Part shown: in pieces, positions 46,895-55,314 of the stretch
Layout of the letters: each line of letters opens with the position of its first letter
How positions within the stretch are numbered: position 1 is the stretch's first letter
NCBI GenBank assembly: GCA_902526865.1
Contig: CABZMK010000007.1
Coordinates: 1 to 55,314 of the forward strand
DNA length: 55,314 nucleotides
Source of the DNA: an uncultured Alphaproteobacteria bacterium
GTDB taxonomy: Bacteria > Pseudomonadota > Alphaproteobacteria > Methylaequorales > Methylaequoraceae
Reading direction: 5' to 3'
Made by a program: the position numbers and the translations under genes
Notes under the pieces: generated by a model
Databases searched by the model: none
What the model was told of the DNA's origin: nothing
The model's input: only the letters and a program-made list of their open reading frames with translations

Positions 46895-48120
46895 CAAAAG
46901 TAAAAAAATTAACAAAATGTAGAATTTGTAATAGTAAAAATTTAACTAAGATAGTCAAATTGAGCAAGATGCCATTTACAGATGAGTTTATGACATTTAA
47001 GAATATTGGAAAGGAATTTTTACACGATATAAATGTTTTTTTATGTAAGGATTGTCAAGTTGTACAAACTCAACATGACGTTGAGGTAAATAAGTATTAC
47101 TTAGATTATCAATATTCAGTTGCTCACTCAAAAATTGCAAATAAATTTATGAGTTTGCTTGCAAATAATATTAATTCTTTTTATTTCAAAAAAATCTCAA
47201 AAAAATCAATTCTAGAAATTGGTTCTAGTGATGGAAAGCAACTACATCAATTCAAAAAAATTGGATTTGATGTTTCAGGTTATGAGCCATCAAAAATATT
47301 GTCAGACATCGCAAATAAAAATAAAATTAAAACTATTAACGGACTCTTTACGAAAGATTCTTTAAAGTTATTCAAAGCTCAAGAGAAGTATTTTGATGTC
47401 ATCCTACTGACTTATACTTTTGATCATTTACCTAATCCTGGTGAATTTCTTGATATATCAAAGAAATTACTAAAAAAAAATGGGATTCTTGTTGTAGAAG
47501 TTCATGATTTAGACAAAATTTCAAAAAACAACGAATTTTGTCTTTTTGAACATGAACATTCAATTTATCTGAATAAGTCTTCTGCTACTAAATTTTTAAG
47601 AAAATACGATTTAGATATTATTAATTTTAATCTTATAGAAGAAAAATATCGAAGAGCTAACTCTCTAATTTTTGTTGCAAAAAGAAAAGTTGACGTCATT
47701 GTAAAAAAGAAGGAATCATTACCAAAAAATAAAACATCGAAATTTTATTTTGATTTAAAAAAAAATATTTATAAAGGAATAAGAAATTTAGAAAAATATT
47801 CTTCATTTAATAAAAAAATCGGAAAAAGGGTCGCAGGTTATGGAGCTGGCGGAAGAGGAGTAATGACCTTAGCATCAATGAGCAATTCACAAAATTTTAA
47901 ATTTTTAATTGAAAAAAATCCTAAATCTCAAAACATTTATGCACCTGGTTCAGGTCTGCAAATTGTAAATCTGGAATACTTGAAACAAAATCCAGTTGAT
48001 GAAATTTTGGTTTTTAGTTTTGGATATATGGATGAAATTAAAAAAGACTTAAAAATATACGGATATCAAAATAATCAAATTAAATCTTTCATAGATGTAA
48101 TGAAGGATGGATATGTCTAG
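46891..48120 (+). CDS. Sugar C-methyltransferase (SAM-dependent, NDP-hexose type)
   Basis: 409 aa in three parts. An N-terminal zinc-binding domain has CRICNSKN and CKDCQVVQT. The SAM domain has ILEIGSSDGKQLHQF and LLTYTFDHLPNPGEFL. The C-terminal domain has RVAGYGAGGRGVMTLA. This is the architecture of C-methyltransferases acting on 4-keto-6-deoxy NDP-sugars (TylC3/NovU type). Downstream of rfbFG it probably methylates CDP-4-keto-6-deoxyglucose at a carbon next to the ketone. The exact carbon is inferred. Confidence 0.88.
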   Translation: MTKVKKLTKCRICNSKNLTKIVKLSKMPFTDEFMTFKNIGKEFLHDINVFLCKDCQVVQTQHDVEVNKYYLDYQYSVAHSKIANKFMSLLANNINSFYFKKISKKSILEIGSSDGKQLHQFKKIGFDVSGYEPSKILSDIANKNKIKTINGLFTKDSLKLFKAQEKYFDVILLTYTFDHLPNPGEFLDISKKLLKKNGILVVEVHDLDKISKNNEFCLFEHEHSIYLNKSSATKFLRKYDLDIINFNLIEEKYRRANSLIFVAKRKVDVIVKKKESLPKNKTSKFYFDLKKNIYKGIRNLEKYSSFNKKIGKRVAGYGAGGRGVMTLASMSNSQNFKFLIEKNPKSQNIYAPGSGLQIVNLEYLKQNPVDEILVFSFGYMDEIKKDLKIYGYQNNQIKSFIDVMKDGYV

Positions 48121-49024
48121 AGTTGTCGTAGTGACAGGTGGTAATGGATTCATTGGCAGTCATCTGGTTCGAGAGCTATTAAATCAGAAATATGAACCTA
48201 TTTTACTTTTAAGGAAGAACGCAAATTTAGATAAACTTAAAAATCTTCATTCTATAAAGATTGTTGAAACATCCGACTATTTAAATAAGAATACTATAAA
48301 TAAATTACAGTTATTTAGGCCGATGTCTTTTATACACTGTGCGTGGTCAGGAGTCTTAGCACAAGACAGAAATAACACTGCTCAAAAGAATAATGTGGCT
48401 TTATCAATAAGTTCAGTAAAGCTTGCAGAAAAAATAGGATGCCGCAAGTGGATTGGTTTAGGTTCTCATGCAGAATACGGTCCCAAAAAAGTAAAAACAC
48501 ATGAATCTATGATTTGTAAACCAACTACATTGTATGGAAAATATAAATTAGAAGCAGGAAATAAATGCCTCGAGCTTTCTCATAAATTACAGATAGAGGG
48601 AAAATGGATTCGAATTTTCAGTACTTATGGACCGTTTGACGACGATTCATGGTTAATTCCATATATTATAAAGTCTTTATTAAAAAACAAAAAACCTCAA
48701 TTAACACATTGCGAACAGATATGGGATTATCTTCATGTTGCAGATGCTGTTAATGCTATTATAAAACTTAAAAACTCCTCAGGGAGAGGCATTTTTAATC
48801 TTGGATCTTCAAAACCTAGAAAGTTAAAAGAATATGTTTCAATAATTTGTAATGAAATAAGTAAAAATATAAAACCAAGTTTTGGAAAAGTTCCATATAG
48901 AAAAGATCAAGTAATGAGTCTTTATCCTGACATAACAAGAATAAAAGAAGCGGCTAAATGGAATCCAAAGATTGATTTTTCGAATGGAATTAAAAATTTA
49001 ATAAACTATTATCATGAAAATTAA
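48113..49024 (+). CDS. NAD-dependent epimerase/dehydratase (SDR) family protein
   Basis: 303 aa from the ATG at 48113, which has AAGGA five bases upstream; the ATG at 48107 is an alternative. The Rossmann motif is VVVTGGNGFIGSHLVREL. The catalytic tyrosine is in TTLYGKYKLEAG (YxxxK), and WDYLHVADAV is the typical C-terminal signature. Most likely it reduces or epimerises the 4-keto sugar made by the preceding enzymes. It overlaps the methyltransferase by 8 bases and the transketolase N-subunit by 11. Confidence 0.86.
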   Translation: MSRVVVVTGGNGFIGSHLVRELLNQKYEPILLLRKNANLDKLKNLHSIKIVETSDYLNKNTINKLQLFRPMSFIHCAWSGVLAQDRNNTAQKNNVALSISSVKLAEKIGCRKWIGLGSHAEYGPKKVKTHESMICKPTTLYGKYKLEAGNKCLELSHKLQIEGKWIRIFSTYGPFDDDSWLIPYIIKSLLKNKKPQLTHCEQIWDYLHVADAVNAIIKLKNSSGRGIFNLGSSKPRKLKEYVSIICNEISKNIKPSFGKVPYRKDQVMSLYPDITRIKEAAKWNPKIDFSNGIKNLINYYHEN

Positions 49025-49826
49025 TTCATCAGTTTTACTTTCAAAATATATAAAGGCATACACTTTGAAAATGGTTAGCAATGCAAAGGCTTCGCATGTT
49101 GGCGGCGGTTTATCTATAAGTGATATTTTAGCAGTTCTATATAACAATATTTTACATTTTGATGCACAAAAACCTCTCTTAGAGAATAGAGATAGATTTA
49201 TTTTAAGTAAGGGTCATTGTTGTGCAGCACTGTACGCAACACTTGCTTTAAAGAATTTTTTTACATTGAGAGACCTTAATAGTTTTGCTCAATTTGGTTC
49301 AAACTTTATGTCTCATGCTTCTCATAAAGTCAAAGGTGTTGAATTTTCAACTGGATCATTAGGACATGGACTTCCCTGCGCAGTTGGAAAAGCAATGGCT
49401 GCAAAGTCAGGGAAAAAAAAATGGGAAGTTTTTGTTTTGTTAAGCGATGGTGAACTTAATGAAGGAAGTAATTGGGAGGCTACATTATTTGCATCGCATC
49501 ATAATTTAAGTAATCTTACAATAATAGTTGATTACAACAAGTTGCAGAGTTTAACAACAGTAGAAAAAACTATTAAAATTGAACCTCTAAAAGATAAATT
49601 TGAAGCATTCGGGTGTTATGTATCTGAAGTCAATGGTCACGACCACAAAGAGTTAGAAAAGAGTTTATCAAAAACAAATAAAAAAAACTCACCAAAAGTA
49701 ATTATAGCTCACACTGTAAAAGGTAAAGGTGTTAGTTTTATGGAAAATAGGGTCGAATGGCATTACAAAAGTCCTGATAAAGATCAATTAGAGATAGCAT
49801 TAAATGAGATTGGAGTGATGTTATGA
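49014..49826 (+). CDS. Transketolase-like N-terminal subunit
   Basis: 270-aa thiamine-diphosphate-binding half. Motifs include AKASHVGGGLSISDIL, RDRFILSKGHCCAALYA and HGLPCAVGKAMAAK. The TPP/metal site runs from LLSDGELNEGSNWEA to DYNKLQ, and HTVKGKGVSFME lies near the end. Normal length for split transketolases. The next gene encodes the other half and overlaps by 4 bases. Placement inside a CDP-deoxysugar operon suggests ketol transfer to a sugar nucleotide, not the pentose phosphate pathway. Confidence 0.9.
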   Translation: MKINSSVLLSKYIKAYTLKMVSNAKASHVGGGLSISDILAVLYNNILHFDAQKPLLENRDRFILSKGHCCAALYATLALKNFFTLRDLNSFAQFGSNFMSHASHKVKGVEFSTGSLGHGLPCAVGKAMAAKSGKKKWEVFVLLSDGELNEGSNWEATLFASHHNLSNLTIIVDYNKLQSLTTVEKTIKIEPLKDKFEAFGCYVSEVNGHDHKELEKSLSKTNKKNSPKVIIAHTVKGKGVSFMENRVEWHYKSPDKDQLEIALNEIGVML

Positions 49827-50722
49827 GAAATTATTTTATTGATCTATTAACTAAAGAAGCAGAATCAAATAATAAAATAATGTTGATGGTTGGTGATTTA
49901 GGTTTTAGTGTCGTAGAAAATTTCAAAGAGAAATATCCAAAACAATTTATAAATGCAGGTGTTGCTGAGCAAAATATGACAGGTATGGCTGCAGGACTAG
50001 CCTCCGAAAAATTTCATGTTTTTACATATTCCATTGCAAATTTCAATACATTCAGATGTTCAGAACAGATCAGAAATGATATTGATTACCATAACTATAA
50101 TGTAACTGTTGTATCAGTAGGTGGTGGATTATCCTATGGTGCACTTGGCTACTCTCATCATGCTATTCAAGATTATGCTCTTATGCGTTCCTTTCCTAAC
50201 ATGACGATATATGCTCCTGGAACTAGGTCTGAAATAACAAATTGTATGAAACAAATTTTTAAAAGTAAGTCTCCAGCATATTTAAGATTAGGCAAAACTT
50301 TACCAAAAAATTTTAAGAAACTTTATAAACCAAATCATTGTGCTCCAGGTAAATGGACAAAAATTCTTGAATGTAAAAATCCTGACTCAAGAAAATGTAT
50401 TCTTACAACAGGAGCCGTTATTGACGATGCAGTTCAAATGCAAAAAAAAGAGGAATTTTCAAATTACCATATTTATTCTCTTCCAATTTGGGGGATGCAA
50501 TATAAAACCTTACAAGCAAAACAGATTAATAAATGGGATGAAATCGTAACCCTTGAAGATCATTTAGAAGACGGTGGTTTTGGATCCTACATTTTAGAAT
50601 GTAATTCAAACATTAAAACAGCTGGAGAAACCAAAATTAAATTAAAATCATTGAATAAGAATGTATGCAATACCGTGGGAGATCAAGATAATCTTAAAGA
50701 ACATTTCAAATTCGCACACTAA
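49823..50722 (+). CDS. Transketolase-like C-terminal subunit
   Basis: 299-aa pyrimidine-binding and C-terminal half of a split transketolase. NAGVAEQNMTGMAAGLA carries the Glu that activates thiamine. GGGLSYGALGYSHHAIQDYALM and FPNMTIYAPG are family-typical, and the C-terminal domain has VTLEDHLEDGGFGSYI. It forms a heterotetramer with the preceding subunit in known cases. It ends 24 bases before the convergent TPR-glycosyltransferase. Confidence 0.9.
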   Translation: MRNYFIDLLTKEAESNNKIMLMVGDLGFSVVENFKEKYPKQFINAGVAEQNMTGMAAGLASEKFHVFTYSIANFNTFRCSEQIRNDIDYHNYNVTVVSVGGGLSYGALGYSHHAIQDYALMRSFPNMTIYAPGTRSEITNCMKQIFKSKSPAYLRLGKTLPKNFKKLYKPNHCAPGKWTKILECKNPDSRKCILTTGAVIDDAVQMQKKEEFSNYHIYSLPIWGMQYKTLQAKQINKWDEIVTLEDHLEDGGFGSYILECNSNIKTAGETKIKLKSLNKNVCNTVGDQDNLKEHFKFAH

Positions 50723-50746
50723 TTTAAAATAAGTTTTGCTGCGACG

Positions 50747-52468
50747 TTATCTAAAATTCAAACCGTCTAACTCTTTAAGCCAACAGTCTTTTTTTGATTG
50801 TCTGATAAGCTTGACACTTTCATACCATTCGGTTTTATTACCATTAATTCCCCATCGCCAATCTGGGTCTTTAGCGATAAGAATTTTTGTGGGTTTGTAT
50901 AAAGTTCCTCCTATATGACCTAAAGAGGTATCAACTGTGACTAATTCGTCTAATTGTAAAACAATCATAGCAGTATCAGCCCAATCATCAATCAACTCAT
51001 CACAAATAACTAAATTTTTAAATTTTTTAAGATAATTCTTGTCTCTTTTTGTTAGATTTTTATCAACAGCAAAGAATTTACAATTCTGATTTTTAAATAT
51101 TTTACTGAAGATTTTAAGGTCAATTGATCTGCTTATATCTGCAATATGTTCTTTGTTTCCTTTCCAGGAAATACCAATATTTTTCTTCTTGGGGTCCAAA
51201 ATACCCTTTATTTTTTTGTTTAGTTCTTTCTTGTCATTTTTTAACTTTTCTAAATTGAACTCAGGTGGTGGAGGAGTATTTTTATAATTTCCCAATAGGA
51301 ACGGGATATTCATTGTGAAAGTTTTATATTTAAATTTTTCTACCTCTTCATTTTCTAGTTTAGAAGAGAATCGAATCAATTGAGAATTATTTGTATACTT
51401 GAGAAGTGAAAAAACAGATTTGTTAGCACCTAAAGCTGTAATTTTGTGACCAAGACTCAATAGTGGTTCTAAATATCTATAAAAATGTAAATAATCTCCA
51501 AACCCTTGTTCAAACAGGACAAGAATATTAAAATTTTCTTTTGAAAATAAAGCATTCTTGTTGAGTTCCTCAATATCTTCAATTAAATTTATTTTCGTAA
51601 TATCATGCTTTAGATTTTTACTTTTTGATTTTAATTTATAATTTACTAAATTCATAAAGTTGGTTCTTTTCGAGTTATCAATTAAATTGTAAAGCTCAAA
51701 CCCTTCTTCTTTATTTCCAATTTTTAGATTTGTCATTGCTAGAGAAGTTGTAAGTGGTTTAGAAAGAGGAAACATTTTAATACCAGCTTTAAGTTTTTCC
51801 ATTGCATCATCATATCTTGAATGTGCTTGTAAAATATTACTTTCTAACAGAAATGCTGAATCCGTCATGAAGTGAGAAATTTTTTTACTCTGCTTTAAAC
51901 AATACACAGCTTTATTTAAATTTCTACATACGTAGTAACAATTTCCTAAAGCAAGCCAACTATTATAAGACTTAGGATTCAATTCTATACATTTTTCATA
52001 ATAATTTAATGCTTTATGTTTCTCTCCGACACTGAGTAAATGTCTTGCAAAGATGTTTAAAAAGAATTCATTTTTTGGATGATGTTTCACAGCATTTCGG
52101 GCTACTTTTCCGATAGCTTTCCAAAGATTTAGTTTTAAAAGTATTTTTAAAAATAAACTATGTGCCGCCTCAAAATTTGGATCTTTTCTTAGTACATACT
52201 TTATTCTTTTTATTGAACCCTGAGCATTTAAGGATGCGAATTCCTCTGCTGCCAACACATAATTACCAAAATCGAGTTTAGAATTTTTGAAATACTCAAA
52301 ACTTTGTTTTTCAACTGATAAATAATTCTGTTTGTTTTTTACAATTTCAGTAAAACTATTGTGTTTAATATTTGAATTTTTTTTTGAAAAATTATTTATC
52401 TTTTCATGTAAAAGTTTCTTTTTTCGATCCAGTACAAATTTTCCAACTAATTGAGAGTTTGATGACAT
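50747..52468 (-). CDS. TPR-repeat glycosyltransferase-like protein
   Basis: 573 aa. The N-terminal ~270 residues contain helical TPR-type repeats (e.g. NYYEKCIELNPKSYNSWLAL). The C-terminal half resembles the GT-B/GT9-like domain found after TPRs in many proteobacterial proteins: ILVLFEQGFGDYLHFYRYL, IGISWKGNKEH and TVDTSLGHIGGTLYKPT, then KDPDWRWG. No signal peptide. It probably acts on the inner face of the membrane in polysaccharide or protein glycosylation. Convergent with the transketolase genes, as part of the glycan locus. Confidence 0.82.
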   Translation of the reverse strand: MSSNSQLVGKFVLDRKKKLLHEKINNFSKKNSNIKHNSFTEIVKNKQNYLSVEKQSFEYFKNSKLDFGNYVLAAEEFASLNAQGSIKRIKYVLRKDPNFEAAHSLFLKILLKLNLWKAIGKVARNAVKHHPKNEFFLNIFARHLLSVGEKHKALNYYEKCIELNPKSYNSWLALGNCYYVCRNLNKAVYCLKQSKKISHFMTDSAFLLESNILQAHSRYDDAMEKLKAGIKMFPLSKPLTTSLAMTNLKIGNKEEGFELYNLIDNSKRTNFMNLVNYKLKSKSKNLKHDITKINLIEDIEELNKNALFSKENFNILVLFEQGFGDYLHFYRYLEPLLSLGHKITALGANKSVFSLLKYTNNSQLIRFSSKLENEEVEKFKYKTFTMNIPFLLGNYKNTPPPPEFNLEKLKNDKKELNKKIKGILDPKKKNIGISWKGNKEHIADISRSIDLKIFSKIFKNQNCKFFAVDKNLTKRDKNYLKKFKNLVICDELIDDWADTAMIVLQLDELVTVDTSLGHIGGTLYKPTKILIAKDPDWRWGINGNKTEWYESVKLIRQSKKDCWLKELDGLNFR

Positions 52469-52536
52469 AATATAACAATTACAATTTTTATGCCAATTAA
52501 TAAGTGATAAAAAATTAGATTAGACAAAAAAAAGAT

Positions 52537-53733
52537 TTATTCTTCTTTTTTATCTATAAATACTTTTGAAGCGATCAAGCTTAATAATAAAAAATAACTT
52601 GCTTGCCACCAACTTAGCCAAAATGAAAAATTTACTAAAGAAGAACCCCAAAAAAAGCTATTTAAAAAAATTAGATGTAATTTAAATTTTAAAGACTGAT
52701 GTAATTTCCAAACTCTAACATTTATTATATATATTAATAAAATAAAAGAAAAAGTACCAAAAAGCCCTGTTTCAAGAAGAATTTCTAAGAGAAAGTTGTG
52801 AGGGTGGCTGGGAATAAAATTCATGTCTCCAGTGTATTTTGAACCAATATCTACTTGACTCCCATCTATAAAGTTAGACGAATCCTGCCCATATCCAAAT
52901 AAAGGTTTTAACATAAACTTTTGAATGGAAAACCCCCAAACAAATTGTCGGTGATGATCTATTAAGTGTGTAGGTATTTTAAATTCAAATTTTGCTACAG
53001 ATTTCTGATCAAATTTACTCGGTAAGTTTTTATAAAATAGAAAACTTAAAATAATTGAAATACAAACAGAAATTGTTAAAAGAAAATATTTAAGTCTATA
53101 TAAAACTTGTAATTTCTTTAAACAAAAGAAAATAAAACATATAAAAATACCAATAAGGATACCCAAAACACTTGCGTTTGATCCTGACATTATAATATTT
53201 GGAATTAGTAAAATAATAGTGATGTAATTAAACTTTGATTTAAATAAAAAACAATTTACTACTGTAAAAATTGTCATCAAATTTACAAATCCTTTAAATT
53301 TACTTAATTCTTCGAATTCATAATTTGAGACATTGTAGATAAAAATTAGTAATGCATTTGCAGCAAAACTAATACTTAAAATTTTAAATAAGAAAATTGC
53401 TTTCTTTTTATTTTCTACAAGAATTAGGAAAATAAGAAATGAAAGCACAATAAACAAATTTAAGTAAATTATCACCAAAAATGATCTGTATGGTTTGATT
53501 GATAAAAAAGCAGAAATAAAAAAGAAAAATAAAAAAAAACTAGCAATTAAAACTTCATACTTACTAATTTTTTTGAAAATTCTTTTTGATTGTTTAACAA
53601 TAATTTCTAAGTTAAAAAAAATTAATATCACAATTCCAAAAATTAAAGAGGCTCCAAAAGCGATTTTATTAATAAGGAGGAATAAAAAGGAAAAACCAAT
53701 TAAAAGAATTGCATAATCTGAAAGCTTGGTCAT
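52537..53733 (-). CDS. O-antigen polymerase/ligase-family membrane protein (Wzy/WaaL-like)
   Basis: 398 aa with about ten hydrophobic segments. A large periplasmic loop before the last helices carries FGYGQDSSNF and SHPHNFLLEILLETGLFG, the H-x-H-N-x3-E-x4-G-x2-G element of the O-antigen ligase/polymerase family. It joins or polymerises glycan units in the periplasm. Ligase versus polymerase cannot be decided from sequence. It lies downstream of three very small genes on the same strand. Confidence 0.85.
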   Translation of the reverse strand: MTKLSDYAILLIGFSFLFLLINKIAFGASLIFGIVILIFFNLEIIVKQSKRIFKKISKYEVLIASFFLFFFFISAFLSIKPYRSFLVIIYLNLFIVLSFLIFLILVENKKKAIFLFKILSISFAANALLIFIYNVSNYEFEELSKFKGFVNLMTIFTVVNCFLFKSKFNYITIILLIPNIIMSGSNASVLGILIGIFICFIFFCLKKLQVLYRLKYFLLTISVCISIILSFLFYKNLPSKFDQKSVAKFEFKIPTHLIDHHRQFVWGFSIQKFMLKPLFGYGQDSSNFIDGSQVDIGSKYTGDMNFIPSHPHNFLLEILLETGLFGTFSFILLIYIINVRVWKLHQSLKFKLHLIFLNSFFWGSSLVNFSFWLSWWQASYFLLLSLIASKVFIDKKEE

Positions 53734-53737
53734 TTGA

Positions 53738-53989
53738 TTAAAAAACGAAATATAATATTATTTTACCAAGTAAAATAGACACAACTGCAAAAATTAAAAA
53801 CCTTAATGTTAAATTCAAATGACTAATTAATTTTTCCTTACTGAATTTTGAAAATAGGAAATTAAATATTTTAAGACAATAGTTTAATAAAAATAAAGAT
53901 AATGCACCAATACAAAAGTAAAGAAAGTATTTAATAAGATTATAGTAAAATCCAATCTCATTTTGCAGAGATATAAAATATTCCTTCAT
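53738..53989 (-). CDS. Small two-helix membrane protein, unknown
   Basis: 83 aa with two hydrophobic segments (about residues 19-40 and 63-82) separated by a basic loop. No family recognised. Its ATG overlaps the stop of the upstream zinc-ribbon gene (ATGA) and it ends 4 bases before the polymerase/ligase gene. This supports it as a real, translated member of a small operon. Confidence 0.55.
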   Translation of the reverse strand: MKEYFISLQNEIGFYYNLIKYFLYFCIGALSLFLLNYCLKIFNFLFSKFSKEKLISHLNLTLRFLIFAVVSILLGKIILYFVF

Positions 53990-54129
53990 TTATTTTCAAT
54001 AATTTTTTGTTCGCAACCTGTGCAAATTTGATAATCAATCGATTTTTTGGGGTAAACTGTGGAAATTTCTTCGGAGTAGATCCAAAAGACTGAGCCACAT
54101 TTCTGACACTCAATCCACAATTTTTCCAT
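53986..54129 (-). CDS. 47-aa zinc-ribbon protein
   Basis: Begins MEKLWIECQKCGSVFWIYSE and ends QICTGCEQKIIENK. Two CxxC pairs (Cys8/Cys11 and Cys36/Cys39) make a compact zinc ribbon. The stop overlaps the next gene's ATG by the ATGA arrangement. It is too short for most gene callers, but the spaced cysteines and the overlap are good evidence. Function unknown. Confidence 0.65.
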   Translation of the reverse strand: MEKLWIECQKCGSVFWIYSEEISTVYPKKSIDYQICTGCEQKIIENK

Positions 54130-54137
54130 GGAAAAAG

Positions 54138-54233
54138 TTAACCTTTCTTTAATTTATCTAAAACTTTAGAAAATATTCCTTGAAGTTCTTCTTTTTTTAC
54201 TTTTTTAGGATCAACTTTAATATTTTTTGACAT
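54138..54233 (-). CDS. 31-aa basic peptide, unknown
   Basis: Starts MSKNIKVDPKKVKKEELQG and continues with an amphipathic, lysine-rich helix. A good ribosome-binding site (AAGGA, about seven bases before the ATG on the minus strand) and the 8-base gap to the zinc-ribbon gene support translation. Nothing is known of its role, and it could instead be a leader peptide for the small operon. Confidence 0.45.
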   Translation of the reverse strand: MSKNIKVDPKKVKKEELQGIFSKVLDKLKKG

Positions 54234-54296
54234 TTAATTTCCTTCCAAAGAGATTATATTATGCCTTGCAACCATTACTGTCAATAGAGAATATTT

Positions 54297-54710
54297 ATGC
54301 CGCAAGTGTTCAAGAAACTAACATTCAATTCATCTCAAAAGAACTTTATTGAAATTACAAGTGATATTAAAAGAGAATTAAAAACAATAGATATGCAAAA
54401 CGGATTAATAAATTTATCTGTTCTTCATACCAGTTGTTCATTATTGATTCAAGAAAACGCTGACCCATCTGTACAATTAGATATTAAAAATTTCTTAGAA
54501 GAAATAGCTCCAGAAAAAAATTATATTCATAGTTCTGAAGGAGCTGACGATATGCCAGCACATTTAAAATCACTTCTTACACAAACACATATTAGTCTGA
54601 GTTTTAAAGACAAAAAATTAATTCTGGGAACATGGCAGGGGATATTCTTGCTAGAGCACAGAGTTTCTGATAAAATCAGGTATGTTCAACTACATTTTAT
54701 AGGTGATTAA
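54297..54710 (+). CDS. yjbQ: YjbQ/UPF0047 family protein
   Basis: 137 aa, the usual length. The family core is LHTSCSLLIQENADPSVQ followed by EGADDMPAHLKS and LGTWQGIFLLEHR. These carry the conserved His and Asp of this small trimeric family, whose E. coli member has secondary thiamine-phosphate synthase activity. Its true role is not settled. The next gene starts inside its last codons (8-base overlap). Confidence 0.93.
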   Translation: MPQVFKKLTFNSSQKNFIEITSDIKRELKTIDMQNGLINLSVLHTSCSLLIQENADPSVQLDIKNFLEEIAPEKNYIHSSEGADDMPAHLKSLLTQTHISLSFKDKKLILGTWQGIFLLEHRVSDKIRYVQLHFIGD

Positions 54711-55263
54711 AATCGCACTTCTAAGTTCTCCTTTATGTGATTTCGGAAAAAGAATAATTAATTTTTCGCTAAAGAATATTGATAAAAAGGTTTATAAACT
54801 CAATGATCTAATTGGTTCAAATGGAACCCTCGTTATGTTTATTTGTAATCATTGCCCTTACGTTAAAGCAATAATTACAAAACTTGTAACAACAACTGAG
54901 AAATTAAAAAAAATTGGTATTAATTCAATTGCGATTATGCCTAATGATTTTATAAAATATCCGGAAGATAATTTAGAAAACATGTGCATTTTTTCAAAAA
55001 AACATCAATTTAATTTTCCATATCTAATCGACGAATCTCAAAAAGTTGCAAAAGATTTTGGAGCAGTTTGTACTCCTGATTTTTTTGGATACAACAAAGA
55101 GGGATTGTTGAACTATAGAGGCAGAATAAGTGAAATGAATAATTTAAAGTTTGTTAATGAAAAGAACGAATTACTCGATGCAATGAAAATGATTAGTAAA
55201 ACAAATAGAGGGCCAAAGATTCAGTACCCTAGCGCAGGTTGTAGTGTTAAATGGAAAAATTAA
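54703..55263 (+). CDS. Thioredoxin-fold (AhpC/TSA-like) protein
   Basis: 186 aa with GTG start overlapping yjbQ. VMFICNHCPYVKAI contains a CxxC in thioredoxin position, and the cis-Pro region is VCTPDFFGYN. This is the pattern of a widespread thioredoxin-like redoxin family of unknown partner. No signal peptide, so cytoplasmic. C-terminus PSAGCSVKW is also typical of that family. Confidence 0.88.
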   Translation: MIKIALLSSPLCDFGKRIINFSLKNIDKKVYKLNDLIGSNGTLVMFICNHCPYVKAIITKLVTTTEKLKKIGINSIAIMPNDFIKYPEDNLENMCIFSKKHQFNFPYLIDESQKVAKDFGAVCTPDFFGYNKEGLLNYRGRISEMNNLKFVNEKNELLDAMKMISKTNRGPKIQYPSAGCSVKWKN

Positions 55264-55314
55264 AAATCTAATTTTTCAATAATTTCTCTTGAATCGTTTC
55301 CTACGTAATCTGGT
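55260..55314 (-). CDS. C-terminal fragment of an unidentified gene
   Basis: Open on the minus strand from the right edge to a TAA at 55260-55262. It gives the last 17 residues PDYVGNDSREIIEKLDF. It converges on the thioredoxin-fold gene with a 4-base overlap, consistent with the tight packing elsewhere. Too short to identify. Confidence 0.4.
   Translation of the reverse strand, partial: PDYVGNDSREIIEKLDF

Noticed and set aside
1-55314. CRISPR arrays, insertion sequences and toxin-antitoxin pairs were looked for.
   Set aside because: No regularly spaced repeats, transposase motifs or toxin-like small gene pairs were seen.

Overview
The window is strongly AT-rich and gene-dense. Genes commonly overlap by 4-20 bases, and there is no rRNA, CRISPR array or intact mobile element. 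A PopZ-type C-terminal helix, a GAAC-N7-GAAC SOS box in front of recA, a zinc-finger-degenerate DksA of the alphaproteobacterial type and separate PurS/PurQ/PurL subunits point to an alphaproteobacterium. Low GC and compact packing suggest a streamlined, probably marine, oligotroph of SAR11/AEGEAN-169-like character. The lineage is an inference, because no rRNA gene is present.

Layout: (1) 1-4684, minus strand: map-purB-purC-purS-purQ-purL (purL runs off the left edge), a purine biosynthesis operon. (2) 4733-9339: a CinA-type N-domain protein, two PopZ-like small proteins around a membrane coiled-coil protein, tRNA-Leu(UAA), a DsbA-like thiol oxidoreductase, an HExxH protein and a proline iminopeptidase-like hydrolase. 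(3) 9322-14718: nearly the whole de novo queuosine pathway (queG, queC-queE-queD, queF, tgt, queA). It shares a long minus-strand operon with argE, nadK and moaA (to 17607). (4) 17687-25856: a formate/molybdenum-cofactor block: fdhD, mobA, an OFA-family transporter, and formate dehydrogenase alpha and beta subunits. (5) 26099-34616: gmhB, dksA, recA, alaS, icd, a LysM protein, psd and pssA. (6) 34603-43429: an RND efflux pair, ppx/gppA, rlmE, guaB and guaA. (7) 43846-53989: a surface-glycan locus with a CDP-6-deoxyhexose cassette, a C-methyltransferase, a split transketolase pair, a TPR-glycosyltransferase and an O-antigen polymerase/ligase-like protein, preceded by a sigma-54-like promoter. 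(8) 53986-55314: two very small genes, yjbQ, a thioredoxin-fold protein and a convergent gene fragment.

The most striking observation is the formate dehydrogenase beta subunit. Its first ~185 residues look like the N-terminal DNA-binding and core-binding part of a tyrosine integrase. They are joined in frame to an otherwise intact NuoE-NuoF-type diaphorase, and no ATG or GTG lies near the junction. Three GTAGTCC repeats and an imperfect palindrome lie directly upstream, as expected of recombinase sites left by a mobile element. A second theme is loss of metal-site or catalytic residues in otherwise intact enzymes: Tgt lacks all three zinc cysteines, QueD lacks the catalytic cysteine and GmhB lacks its zinc loop. 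AlaS carries a G12 tract encoding one extra glycine in its GGKGGGR motif.
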